This document shows positions 12,301 to 21,400 of a stretch of 60,000 bases of DNA, piece by piece. Under the pieces are notes generated by a model that did not search any database, was not told where the DNA came from, and saw only the letters and a list, made by a program, of their open reading frames with translations. This DNA comes from Antedon mediterranea (taxonomy: Eukaryota; Echinodermata; Crinoidea; Comatulida; Antedonidae), in the NCBI RefSeq assembly GCF_964355755.1, contig NC_092676.1, positions 20,072,288 to 20,132,287 of the forward strand. Direction: 5' to 3'. Position numbers and translations under genes: made by a program. The number at the start of each line of letters is the position of its first letter. Within the stretch, counting starts at the first letter, position 1.

Positions 12301-12388
12301 CATTGAAGATCTACGTATTGTGACAGACAGTCACTGCTTTGGCTGCACCGCTGGTTTGGGATCAAGTTGTCAAGGAACGACCGTGTAA
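206..12388 (+). CDS. arsS-like: ArsS-like radical SAM protein (3' part, 7 exons)
   Basis: Exons read as 206-401, 9409-9603, 10197-10374, 10643-10776, 11291-11432, 11675-11841 and 12243-12388 (TAA). All have AG/GT borders and matching phases, giving 385 residues; the 5' end lies outside the window. The family is the radical SAM enzymes resembling bacterial ArsS, which join a 5'-deoxyadenosyl group to dimethylated arsenic on the way to arsenosugars. Seen here: an N-terminal segment LTREERKKRQRALNDIG, the Fe-S cluster motif CNQACNHC (CxxxCxxC, visible residues 87-94), a following GGAPE motif encoded across the second intron, and the C-terminal cysteine motif HCFGCTAGLGSSC typical of the DUF3641/ArsS C-terminal domain. 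Joining exon 206-401 to 9409 is inferred from phase (G + AT gives Asp) and from family resemblance. The substrate in this animal is unknown. Fully interrupted by introns, so not bacterial contamination. Confidence 0.82.
575..1161 (-). repeat. 3' LTR of the Gypsy element (587 bp)
   Basis: Matches 8450-9048. About 390 bp (from GTCTGGGCCC near 778 to 1161) appear identical to the other LTR by eye, while the first 200 bp carry several substitutions and indels. Ends are TG...CA with the inverted terminal nonamers TGTAATATA and TATATTACA. Confidence 0.93.
1162..1192 (-). other. Polypurine tract of the Gypsy element
   Basis: On the minus strand a run of A followed by GGGAAACAGAGGGA directly abuts the 3' LTR. 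This is the expected position and composition for the primer of plus-strand DNA synthesis. Confidence 0.85.
1193..2065 (-). other. Gypsy 3' untranslated region, no gene seen
   Basis: This AT-rich stretch lies between the pol stop and the polypurine tract in element sense. It has no coding signal on either strand. At about 870 bp it is long for a simple Gypsy element and sits where an env gene would lie, but no env-like ORF is present. Confidence 0.6.
2066..6775 (-). CDS. pol: Gypsy Pol polyprotein (PR-RT-RNaseH-IN)
   Basis: The open frame runs from the gag stop to TGA at 2066; numbering here is from codon TTG at 6679 (1537 residues). Seen: aspartic protease DSGST (24-28); reverse transcriptase with VIDLKSAF (Asp396) and the catalytic motif AHHDDIILFS (HHDD 462-465, where most Gypsy RTs have YxDD); RNase H with Asp616, Glu655, Asp682 and ADFLSR (Asp727); a Pro/Thr-rich linker at about 780-850; integrase zinc finger H998, H1005, C1035, C1038; and integrase core Asp1068, Asp1127, Glu1162, a DD35E spacing. 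A WVGPLVIHEV (GPF/Y-like) segment follows. The last 35 residues look SAP-like. No good ATG starts the frame and it is open upstream to 6775, so expression by -1 frameshift from gag is likely. No internal stops. Confidence 0.92.
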   Translation of the reverse strand, partial: LKRGLDAAYNLAPHTKYDNFKAKYLGNSDNIDLLLNDRNYVKGNLPDGRNVLTLFDSGSTRTIISQSYVNSSLYLSRLKPVKVNTTKFRLGNGDFLYANHLVQFELFIQGHKFKISALIVKNLTGIDLILGTETLSELDGTLNFKENTFRIRPKIFSFRPVHKIFLKPGDTKTVKLKGRVPAFVRNSDVVLHATTHISKLCPSDMLVKLHRGETNIDITNNTNRNVSLNTHQPIASLHLTNLVTVTNDLPIDRIKLTNDNANKYPHLERTDPLLTLTEEEIIRKQVDLTDSVLTHREKEDLYKTLQQNRNAFSLYGELSSCPNFKADIHLSNDEPFFIRPYFATDKDKHVIEAELNKLVKLGILAVGHQSYTSPVLLVSKKNSKDKRVVTDFRYLNSRIKRINHPFPLLAETLKTIGNANAQILSVIDLKSAFHCVPLAEHAQQYTGIASYHGGKHYFYKRLAQGLNVSPGIFQAKIDEILNEIPNSREFCIAHHDDIILFSQDKFAHKQHLVSVLQALQLNGFRICPKKCKLFKNKVQYMGHTILINSSGHACITPLGDRCAAIRNLPVPRTHKETKRFIGAVNYVSHFFPQIQSILRPLHTLASKRRKFCWSTDHQKAFDEIKQLMVKPPTLQMPRKEGRFTLYSDTSRTATGSYLTQTVNGKEHIIGYYSKILPQACQRYSVTELELFGLYINVSAFRHLLKGCEFDAFVDHSAIVQIWNSKDQPCTPRLQKLILRLSGYIFQIGYKKGTELVLADFLSRAPRDDDSEIDQVVPIAFNITETESLNPITNTFTSRPVTRSYAKKMGINIPDLHKPKPKQTPVINQNPVTTNTRPTPQPTATPQIITRQQTNAHRSPPIITPPIVTPPPIRNVNIRQPPEERLVDKNKQSKDTTHRNVPVELYTSPKPLVPNITEFKSAHIPKQQDLDRLMDVIQRKIIRDYNLPVDVKQFRVEQETSPFFKPVYDYLAHDILPADKKAARAVQNKSEQYILCNGLLFRLFFQDKGGEFVLQLAVPENLAETIISQYHDNLLSSHQGTMRTYLTIRKLFYMPLMFEKVNNYTQACLRCQQFRPKTDKLRPLHDRVPATYRPFHTLSLDFKSMPTSPSGFKHIMVVCDEITRFLICVPLKSIDAETICEALIQKVISIFGPPSRLISDAATSLTGKLLTLLCNTLNIDRKIISVHNHGSLQVERHIRTVSDLLKVNLNQFGTDWVRFVSTTCYAYNSFTSPHLGNHSPYELVFGRQPPSLTSLAFNPISGLSHSYEEYFEHLKKKFQNISQTMLQLQRTQQNVQNSKISQRLEKSPIYSVGQLVHLYKPTSSSLTANSKKIAAEWVGPLVIHEVLDRTHYILATIKGEILRDVFNYNRLKPCFMRTPKERKNFTHLQKLKQLLNEPTDDNNDKIQNTINVVNDETNVEFIDEHDRTPAQLQSDTLTHPTKVEPLNLQPYIDCVENNMGLAAPFQMKEEQIKEQTNLIMTAPNDSNMTLNRGRFKAGHFQVLVSYSKPTSAKRNTDKTKHESNDRKFWWNIDRYNDTDKLIKEIIKDKQIPISGSPKRFIKRLYNATSY
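6772..7737 (-). CDS. gag: Gypsy Gag protein
   Basis: 321 codons starting with ATG at 7737. It is the capsid/nucleocapsid precursor of the element. The region around residues 70-160 (RLWIEGKQFDSLESLKTQF and what follows) resembles the retrotransposon Gag capsid domain. An Arg/Ser/Pro-rich stretch (240-275) precedes a single CCHC zinc knuckle, CYYCGKPGHIARHC (C278, C281, H286, C291), for RNA binding. The frame ends in TAA at 6774-6772, just after a run of five T, and the pol frame lies at -1 relative to it. Confidence 0.92.
   Translation of the reverse strand: MVDVVDNEVILNEPVNPHPVPHLRQTDFLPKRYDGSITDHDQCSAHYLSFTDYLEAHTLGNPVNNAQLINVISIFKRSLQGQARLWIEGKQFDSLESLKTQFINRFSKNKSIYAHIREYDSITYTTGDNAEKHLTKIKQAADRIGYADQQIKNKFISTLPPKCRAAVAMSTPIDATIENIVNSTQNYLDLSVDDATREVSFNINKETDRPNSLESLQHEINSLKLDMATTKRSLNDDTRRSRSPTRNYIPRRNRSPSPYKPRFQTPPTPRYRQPPPTCYYCGKPGHIARHCRQQNRSYGNYPPPCPYQQSNNYYPSHQQDF
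7738..8436 (-). other. Gypsy 5' leader with internal tandem repeats
   Basis: Non-coding sequence between the primer-binding site and gag. It contains a tandem duplication of about 105 bp (roughly 8112-8320, each copy with GTCTTCCTCGATTATCTT and TTTCTGCTTGTCTCGAT) and three degenerate units around CAAACAACGAATTAAA (7865-8030). Minor ORFs here have no family resemblance. Confidence 0.65.
8437..8449 (-). other. tRNA primer-binding site of the Gypsy element
   Basis: The minus strand reads TGGTGGAAGACCC immediately next to the 5' LTR. The complement ends in CCA, as expected for pairing with a tRNA 3' end. The tRNA species was not identified. Confidence 0.8.
8450..9048 (-). repeat. 5' LTR of the Gypsy element (599 bp)
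   Basis: In element sense this is the promoter-bearing LTR. It pairs with 575-1161 and is about 12 bp longer because of indels in the first 200 bp in window coordinates, including extra copies of a GTGAGGTG-like word near 8628-8650. Confidence 0.93.
9147..9345 (+). repeat. Dispersed repeat R1 fragment with (AATC)n
   Basis: It contains CCCTGATGAAAG and GTATCTCCATTGGGATCCA, words shared with the repeat copies at 18395 and 58470. It is followed by about eight AATC units (9301-9335). It is probably a SINE or LINE tail; the family was not identified. Confidence 0.6.
10780..11045 (+). repeat. tRNA-derived SINE-like element in intron
   Basis: It has a B-box-like GGGTTCGAGCC followed by CCTTGGGCAAGATCCTTTA, then GGGATGTAAAGCCACTGGTCC and a CTGCTGGCTGCCGTGTG-like tail. 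The layout resembles the SINE-B copies near 20955 and 33860. It lies between exons 4 and 5 of the ArsS-like gene. Confidence 0.6.
11093..11128 (+). repeat. tRNA-like A-box fragment
   Basis: TAGTGGCGGAGTAGCTCAG followed by TAGTTTAAGGTCC resembles a tRNA 5' half with an A box. No B box or acceptor pairing follows, so it is read as a SINE head fragment and not as a tRNA gene. Confidence 0.45.
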
Positions 12389-12491
12389 TCAACAGAATTA
12401 TTTGTTTGATTCATTAATAGCACAAACAAACATTTCAATGTTAAAAGGTGTGACAATAGATATCCAGTCAATATGAGTAAATTCAGAAATC

Positions 12492-12497
12492 AATAAA
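12492..12497 (+). terminator. Candidate polyadenylation signal, ArsS-like gene
   Basis: AATAAA lies 104 bp after the TAA of the ArsS-like gene. It is the first canonical hexamer downstream on the plus strand. Confidence 0.5.
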
Positions 12498-12499
12498 AA

Positions 12500-15406
12500 C
12501 TGGGGTACAAAGTGTTGATATGAAAAAATACTAAATTTATTTCATAAAATTAATTTTACCACATTTATATATATTCAGCATTTTATAAAGTTTTAAAATT
12601 ATCTTTCAAACAGATGTTAGTTAGAGGGCAAACCCTGATGCCATGCTAAGAATTGCGTGTTTGTTGTTTTTGTTTGTGCGTGATTTTCCTGTATGGTATC
12701 AAAATCTATGTCAGATCATAGTATTTTAAACAGAAATGTAACGAAGGTCGATTTTAATGATATCATTTAATTAAACTAAGTTTTTAAATTACTAAATTTT
12801 ATAAGAATAATTGTTTTGTGATTGTTTTTGATATTGCACAGTACTTGCATAAAATACATAATAGTATTTTAGAGGAAAATAAATAAATTACCAAAGACTA
12901 GCAAAATGAATATGTTATAGTATACAGTACTTGTATTTATCAGGATGTGATGCATACAGTATATACTGCAATCAAGTCTATAATGTGGTCGACAAGTCAG
13001 TATGTTAGAGGGACGTTGAATAACTAATAAGTCGTCAGTATGTTAGAGGGACGTTGAATAACTAATAAGTCTAAGTCTTTCATGGTAATCAGTACTTCAT
13101 TATTATGTTGCAATCAGGTTTTAGTACTGTATTATATTTAGTATATAAAAATAGCACAATCAATGATAATCTTGAAGGGCGACAGAGACGGATGTAGGAG
13201 CACCAACATACAATATGGTAATGTTCAAGATAGATATCAACAAGAACAAGTAGTTCATAGGATTCATTTTAACTCTAAAAAGAGGGATAACACACCCCTA
13301 GTGCATATCTATCTATACCTGTCAAAGTACATCATTTTCACTGGCCACTTAAGGCCATACTAGTCTAGAACAGTTTGCCTACAGGGTTAGCATGGAAGGA
13401 ATGGTATCTGAAACTGAGCTAAAATGAGTGAATTTATACTGTGGTCAAATACAGTATAGCATATGGGGTCCGTGCAAAAATTTTATTAAAAACAGTTCAT
13501 TATTATTAAAGCACAATTCAAAATTTTGATAATTTTTTATATAATTTTTTAGTATTATATTGTATTGTATAAACGTTTGTTTTAATGTTTAGGTAAAGGT
13601 ATACAAAGAGTACTGAAAGGTTACAGTACTATTCAAATATTATAGTATGTTAATATTACAAAACATAGGTACTTACATACTACACAATGCACTAAATAAT
13701 TTCACATGTTACTACAGCTAAAGACACTGATGTGTAAAATGGTTAGTACTGGTGTAATAAAAAATAATCTTATTAAAGGTTTTAGTAATGCAATGTACAT
13801 GAGTATTAAATGATTGAACAACGGCAGAAAATAAAATATAAAATTGAGACAATTTCTTGGGTTTTCTTTATTAATAATTCCTGAATAATGACGTGATTCA
13901 TGATATAATATGGTTCATGACATGATCTAAATATTACAAATAATTTGGGAATGTCAAAGGTCAAGAGAGAGGTTTTCAAACATTTTACCACAGCACTACA
14001 ATACTGGTGACTTAACAAAGATTGTTATTGGTTAGTTCTTTCATAGTGCATTGTGGGATGCAGTGGTATCATGTTTATGATGTTACAGTCCTCAAAATGC
14101 ACCTCTCTTTCGACCTTAAACATTTTGTTGTCATTTCAATCGAACGTGGCAAATGTCAAAATTGATGAAATGTGACCACTGTAGAGGTGACAATTGCGCA
14201 TTTTGTGACAATCAAATCAAATGTCACATATGACATTTATTAATTGTCACACACAAATGCAATCAATAATAACAATTATACATTGTATATATTAAACAAA
14301 TGTGACCACTGTTAAATTGTGACAATCCATTATGACCAAATGTGACAATCGATTGAATATGACAATCTCATGTAAAAGCTATTTGAACAAATACCTTGAA
14401 TAAATGTATTTAATATATATAAAATGGACATAATCTAATGTTTACAGTTGAGGGAAGTTCATTCATCCAGATTTATGTTTCTCTGGCTTTTGAACCAGCT
14501 TACTCAAAATCCTACAATGGTCAAATATTTACATTTGAAATTCAAAATCTATAGAAACTATAATGCTGTATATCCATTCCCAAACCGTACAAACATGCAT
14601 AATATCCAGAATTAAAATCTTTCTTTTTCTATAAAATCAGATATTTCTTACAAACACAAGAACATGTTTATTATTTTTTTCTCATTTGAAAACGAAAAGT
14701 AATTGATAGAAAAATATTCAGCATCCTCAGTTTTTAGAAAAGATACAAGACTAGAATTTTTGACATAGACTATGAAAAGGTATCAAATGGATAAAATAGA
14801 AGTTTTATTTATTACTGCAAGCAATAAAGATAAGTTCTTTAAATCGGTTTGCTCCATCCCTAGCACCTCTGTATGGAATTTTATTTATTTTTTTATTATA
14901 TTTTCTAAACTATATTCTCATGCATATCTGTCCCTAAACTTGTAGCACAACTTAAAATGATGATATAATATACCATCTGTTAAAACTCAAATAAAATGTT
15001 ATAATTATTAAGGCAAGCTTTCCAAAATGAATAACTGTTTCACAATTGACATACACATAAATTATGATAATCACATCAAAATGATAGAACCATTGATTCC
15101 GTGTTGAAATTGATAAATGACAGTTAAAAATGACTTATTTTTAAAATGTTTTAATTTGGTGTTTAATATAAGTAGTATATTTATCTTAATCGTAATTCAC
15201 ACACATACACACTATGCATTCCTCCAATATCGCACCACGCAGAAAAAAAAGCAAAATACCCTGTTTAAGAGTTTAATAAAGTCAAAAACGTTCCACTTCT
15301 CCAACTAAATAATTCCCCCACCCCCGCCCCACATAAACATGCAAACAAAGAAAGTTTTATATACATTGTAGTGTACAGTTTAACAGAAGATAACGGTAGT
15401 TTTTGT
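12500..15406. other. Intergenic region between convergent genes
   Basis: No gene seen. It holds a 40-bp direct duplication (about 12990-13071, unit GTATGTTAGAGGGACGTTG) and a cluster of TGTGACAAT-type words at 14100-14375. The 3' flank of the tetraspanin gene occupies the right end. Confidence 0.6.
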
Positions 15407-18400
15407 TTATGCGTATTCGCCTTGCTCACGTATTTTCTTATACAGTATCATGGCGAAAACCATACCGAGGATCTGTAATGAAACAAAAACTTGATTTTAA
15501 ATACAGTTTGATTTTTGTAAGGCGCATAAAAAATAGCAGTAACTTTTGACCAGTGTGACATGAAATATACTGAATAGTCAACTCAGGCATCTAGAAAAAA
15601 AAACCAGGACCTCTCCTAAAACATGAAGGAACCAAAAACTAGACATCTAGTATTAAACTCTTCCACCAAGAAACTTGGAAGCACAGCAGGAACTCCACTA
15701 GGTTTGAGAACTCAAAATGGTAAAATTTGAAGTTTGGGTACACTCACTATTAATCCAAAAACCAAAAAGTATGGGAACTTCACTAAGTATGGGCACTCTA
15801 CCAGGAACCCCAAATGTATGGGAACTCTCTCTAAAAAAAAACACCCAGATTCCCAGAAGTATGGGAACTCTCTCTAAAAAAAACACCCAGATTCCCAGAA
15901 GTATGGGAACTCTCTCTAAAAAAAACACCAAGATTCCCAGAAGTATGGGAACTCTCTCTAAAAAAAACACCCAGATTCCCAGAAGTATGGGAACTCTATC
16001 AAGGAATTCAAAAAGTGTGGGAACTCTTTCAGGAAATAGGACTTCGCCCAAAACAAACAAAATCATCAAAACTATACGTAGTGTACCATAAACTTTATAT
16101 CAACACATTTATTCAGTTAAGAATACTGGGACCCTCATTAGAATTCTCACAAGATCTTGATTTCTTTAAGATCCACCAGACTTTCTGGAAAAGTGTTAAT
16201 TTTCTTGGTTTAAAGAGTTGACTATTCAATATATGAAAACAAATGTACTAATTGAGTGGAAACAAACAATGAGTATTTCATGTCAAGTTGGCCAATAGTT
16301 TACAACCATGGAAGAATGATGCAACACAATATAGCAGGCTGATCATATCTTTCTTTTTTAGATACCATGCAACTTTGATTGATAAGTAATTAAAACACAT
16401 TCAATCTCAAAACATTCTGTTCTAACTAATGCAATTTTATAGAAAATATTGTCACTTCTCGTATAGTACGGTACTTTTAGGAATTGTACAATATTGTGTA
16501 AAAGTACAGTATAAAGTCTCTTATATAGTAAAGTACAAATAGGATACAAATAAAAATATCGACTTTACCTCTGTCTACACTATCAAACTTGTTTGACCAA
16601 AAAAGTGTGATGTGCCCAAATATTAGTGATATGCCCAAATATGGTACCGATATGATATTATCATGTTCATATATGGGCTTATCACATTGTTTTGTTTGAT
16701 AATGTAGACAGAGCTTTAGACATTTACATGAATATGCAGTAAACAGAAAAATAAAGAGAAAATGCATGTCATGAGTTATGTATCATGCGTCAGAGATTGG
16801 GGATATATTTATTCATGCAATTGATGGCAAGACATCATGCACATTGCTAGGCTCACATTACTGTATGAAATGATTTGGTAGACAGCAGGACAGTGTCTAC
16901 TGCTCCTCTCCCTTCACTTGGTAGTATAATACTAATGAGAGGGCTAAACCAATGATCTGTGGAGTAGTATTAAGTTTATACAAAATGTTATAGCATCATG
17001 CTCTTTAAGTGATGAATTATGTTTGCCATGGTAGTGCGGTAGAAACAATTAAATATGATGAAAATACAAATACGTATGGATGTTTTATGCATTTTATTTA
17101 ATTTTTTGTGTCCTAAGGACGTTTGTTATTTTTACAGAATTCTTTTTCACTCAAGCTCCTGTGAATTCTGTTCCAGTGAGCTCTCATATGGGAGCTTCAA
17201 CGTGCTCGAGAACAGAGCAATGTAAATGGTTTTTCTGCTTCTTCGTAATTTGTTGGTTATCTTAGGATATTTTATAGAACATTTTTTTGTGTAAAGCGCT
17301 TATATATGACTATTATTATTATTAAACCTTCCATTCTCTAGCAGAGTTACATTTCATCTATATAGCTTGTTCTGCATTCAAACACAAACGTTACATTTAC
17401 TATTTTGGTAATCCGGTGGGAAGGTATTCCTTCCTATGTACGCTTAATTCTAGAGTGAACGAAACAAATTTTACAATTGCATAGGACTGCATCTATTGCT
17501 ATTGTTAATGTGCTAGCATCAAGTATTCACGGGTTTATATTCTAAGTGCACAAAAAAAATATAAGTACTATATTTAACGATCTTTAAATAGTGTGTACTA
17601 TTCCACGCCATGTGACCCACAATCATCCAATCAAAAGACAGGATTTTATTTAGGTGTTATATAATATAATATATATATAGTTGGTTCATTTTTACTGCGA
17701 CTGTTGTATACAGTGTTTCAAAATGAAGTTTATTTCATGGTTGGAATGTGTTCTTACCTGGAAAAGACCAATTGCAATACCGATGGCTCCAATCTGGTAC
17801 AAGTATTTTGAAAAATCATCCTTTAGCGCATCTTTACAACCCTTGAATATTGAAAATAGTATTAAATTGATTTAATATATTTACAGTACATCTTTGATTT
17901 AAAACAACAATTAGAAATCCATTTTTTAATTGGTATGTTTCTTGTTGTCCAAACCTGACTGAAGAAACCATGGATTTTGGTTTAGAGTAAAACATTATAA
18001 AATAACTTGTAAAATTACCCCCAGCCATCAGCACAAGCTCAGTTGTCTAGAGGTATGAACTCTAGGCTAGTGATCTGGAGGTCGTGGGTTCGAGCCTCAC
18101 TCGAATATTCTCAAAGTACTTAGTATAAAGTACAAATTATGTCAAGAGTAGGGCAAAATAAAATAAGCCTATACTTACTTTAGTATAGACATTTGGCATT
18201 CTTTGCAATAAAACGCCATTTCCGCAGTTTTCAGTATTATCATCTCCCATACAACAACTTGGAGGTACACTGTTCATGTTTCCGTACAATGTAGTATTTC
18301 CCCAGTCGGTGAAGTTGTTAACGCCACAACATTTCTCCTGTAAATGAAAAAATCATTAACATTATATTATAATATATATGAACTAGATTACTTGCACAGA

Positions 18401-21400
18401 TGAAGGGCTAGTGTTGCCGAAAGCTGTTTTACTTTATCATTTTGATTTAGCTTTTTGCTTTATTTTGTATCTCCATCGAGATCCAGCCACAGCATTGTAA
18501 TTTTTTCAGTAATTTGTCTTTAGATTACTGTAATATTCTTGCTTTAAAATCGTTTAGAAAGAATCAAAATGTAAGACTGGAACAGAAACCTAATGACGCC
18601 AACATCCCTCATTAAACACGCAATCAAAATAGCATTACTCTCTCGATCCTCTACTTTAACAATTGTTTATATTTAAACGATTTGTCAGGCAGGCTAAGCA
18701 AAACAGAAAGTCTACCCTTCAAAAACAATGTGTACAATAAATTCTAAAATCATACATCAAGACAGCAATCAGCAAATTCAACTAAAATACAAAATTCATT
18801 TTTAAACTTTCTTGTATACCTGTATAACTGACCTTTTATCTTGGTAGTATTTCAACTACAATATAATATATTTTTATTATATTTTGTAAATATTTTTGCT
18901 GGTCTGTGAGAGAATACTTTAACATAGAAGACTAATTACAGAGGAATGTCAATAAACCAACTGTCACTTTTATACAGAGATACATAGTATAACCATAGAG
19001 ATATTATAGTTCCCTTAGGTTCAGACCTAGGTTCGAATCCAGCTCTCGCCGCATTGCTTGTATCCGTAGGCAAGATACTTTACTTACGTTGCCTCTCTCC
19101 ACCCAGGTGTATAAATGGGTACCCAGTTAGATCTAGACACAACTGCGCTGGTTACCGGCTGCATTATGGGAGTATGTTTCCATACGTGTTTGATCCCAAA
19201 AAATACTGGGGTAATAATGCTTGTAAAGCGCCTTTGAGCATGATTACTCATGAAAAGGGCGCTATATAAATCTGGTATTATTATTATATTATATATATAA
19301 TATCTCTATGGTATAACAAAATATCAAGCAATTTGACAAATAAAGCATATGCTTGTATAATTTAAAAATCAATTTATATACATCCACAGGACAACCAAAA
19401 ATGTCTTCCCTTAGAAAACAGTAAATATTCCATATGCAGCAATAAAGTTTTTATTTGCATGTTCCAACACATGCAATTGACTAGAGTCCAGGTGTTTGAC
19501 CGTGCAGTTTACTAGAGTCCAGGTGTTGACCGTGCATTTCTAATTGAATGTCAGTACTTTTTTCCAAAACCGAGGGTGTACTGTACTTAGGACAGTCATT
19601 GACATTGTTTTGCTTCAAATATTTGTTTATATTTGATGGAAACTACTTGAACTACAACCAATAATAAACACTGTGCCAGTATGGCTGTTTATGTCACGTA
19701 CGGCGCTCCATACGAGGGAACTCGTTGTTGTTGTTCCCCCATACGAATGCCACTGTTTGCTTTGTTAATAAGGTTACATTATTGTTATACCTCAAGTATT
19801 GGTTATTCAGTTGTATTATCTGTGTGAGTATTGTCTATATTATTACCAAGTTGGCGTGGTGGCAGTGGTGGGAGACAAAAATCCTACGCAACACATTTTA
19901 CTGCCCACAAGAATACTGTAACTAATTGTAGATTTAATATCTTGTTTTTTGAAGATTTAAAGAAACTGAAACAATAATAATAATATAGCATGGTGTGGAA
20001 ACTGTCTATCAAGTATCTTGTTTTTGTCTTCAATTTATTCTTTTTTTCTTTAGAATTTACAGAATTTTAAGATGAGTTAGAACTTTCAAATAATCAACAT
20101 CTAAATAATCCAAAGCTAAATAATTGTAGAAGAAAATATGCCTGATTTTTCTTTGTAAGGCTTTTAAAAAAATAATGTTTAAACCGATCCACTCATTTTT
20201 TGGATATTGTATGCAGAGTTTTACTACTGTTTTGGCTTACTATGTTGAATAGTACGTACAGTAACGCAAAGTAGCCACAACACCAATACTGCACTGTACC
20301 ATTAGGTGCGAGACAAATGTTTAAAGTTGTTTCAAGAAAAAGTTGGTTTTTAAAGAACGAGTTGTTGACTATGTTTAAGAGATAAACATTGTGCCGATCA
20401 AATTAAGTACTAGATACTAGATTGTATATTTTATATGTATATTCAAAAACAAAAGAACCAGAATGTAATGGACTGAGCCTTGAGATCAGATAGCATCTTT
20501 TGCTATGGTGTGTTCATTACTATACTAATACATGATTCATTTAGTAACATTAACAGTATGCCACTATTTCAAGAACATCATACTGTTTGACGGTTTCTGT
20601 ATTCTTTTGTAATCTAAGAATGGTCAAATTACAGATTTCGTTATCATGCTCAAAAAATAAAATTCCATTCTCATTTGAATTGTTGTCATCTTTACGTACC
20701 ATAATTTTCTTGAGCACCTCATTAAGAATTTTACTGTCCTGTAGATCAAATGATGACTTAAAAGTGAAAGAGGTTCTCTTTACTTTAATGCGAGAATCTT
20801 GTTTGGGAAAAACTAGTTCAAACAAATATCCAATATAAATTGTAAAGTGAAGGAAGAGGACAAAACTCAAAAAGAAAGAAGCTGAACAATACTTTTGAGG
20901 GAAAAAGAAATAGAAGAGAGAGTGAGTGTGCATGCATTCAAGAATTGTAATATGTAGCCATAACACTGGCAAGGGTTCAAGGCTCACTTGCTCCATGGCT
21001 CTGGTGGTACAGCGAGTCTTCTCGGATAAGGACTATAAACCGTAGGTCCAGAGTACACATCTAGACGTGTAAGGGGGTTACCCCGGTGTACTGATTATTA
21101 CTGGACACTCTGGGAGAACAAGACTGAAGAGGTCACTTGGTAAAAAGAATAAATAAATAATAAATAAATTAATTACAAAACAACTAAAACGGCAAATAAG
21201 AAACAAAAAGGGTCTTTCACACTGGATCATTTAGTAAATATCTTATACCTAATAGGAAAAACCTCTAGAGCTGTCCACACAAGTACATATTTCACTCGCA
21301 CCTTACTCACAAAGCTATGAAAACAAGTAGGTGAAATGTATGTGTGTTTTCGTCTGTCAAATTTACAGGCCATTTGCACAGCCAGTTAGAAAGTAAAACA

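Noticed and set aside
15698-16091. ORFs of 123-124 codons on both strands
   Set aside because: They coincide with the 42-bp minisatellite in a tetraspanin intron.
18027-18110. Possible tRNA gene with A and B boxes
   Set aside because: Acceptor and anticodon stems do not pair convincingly; a SINE head explains it better.
20550-20996. Minus-strand ORF of 148 codons in a tetraspanin intron
   Set aside because: The first part overlaps SINE-B sequence and the rest matches no family I recognise. A degenerate retrocopy is possible but unsupported.
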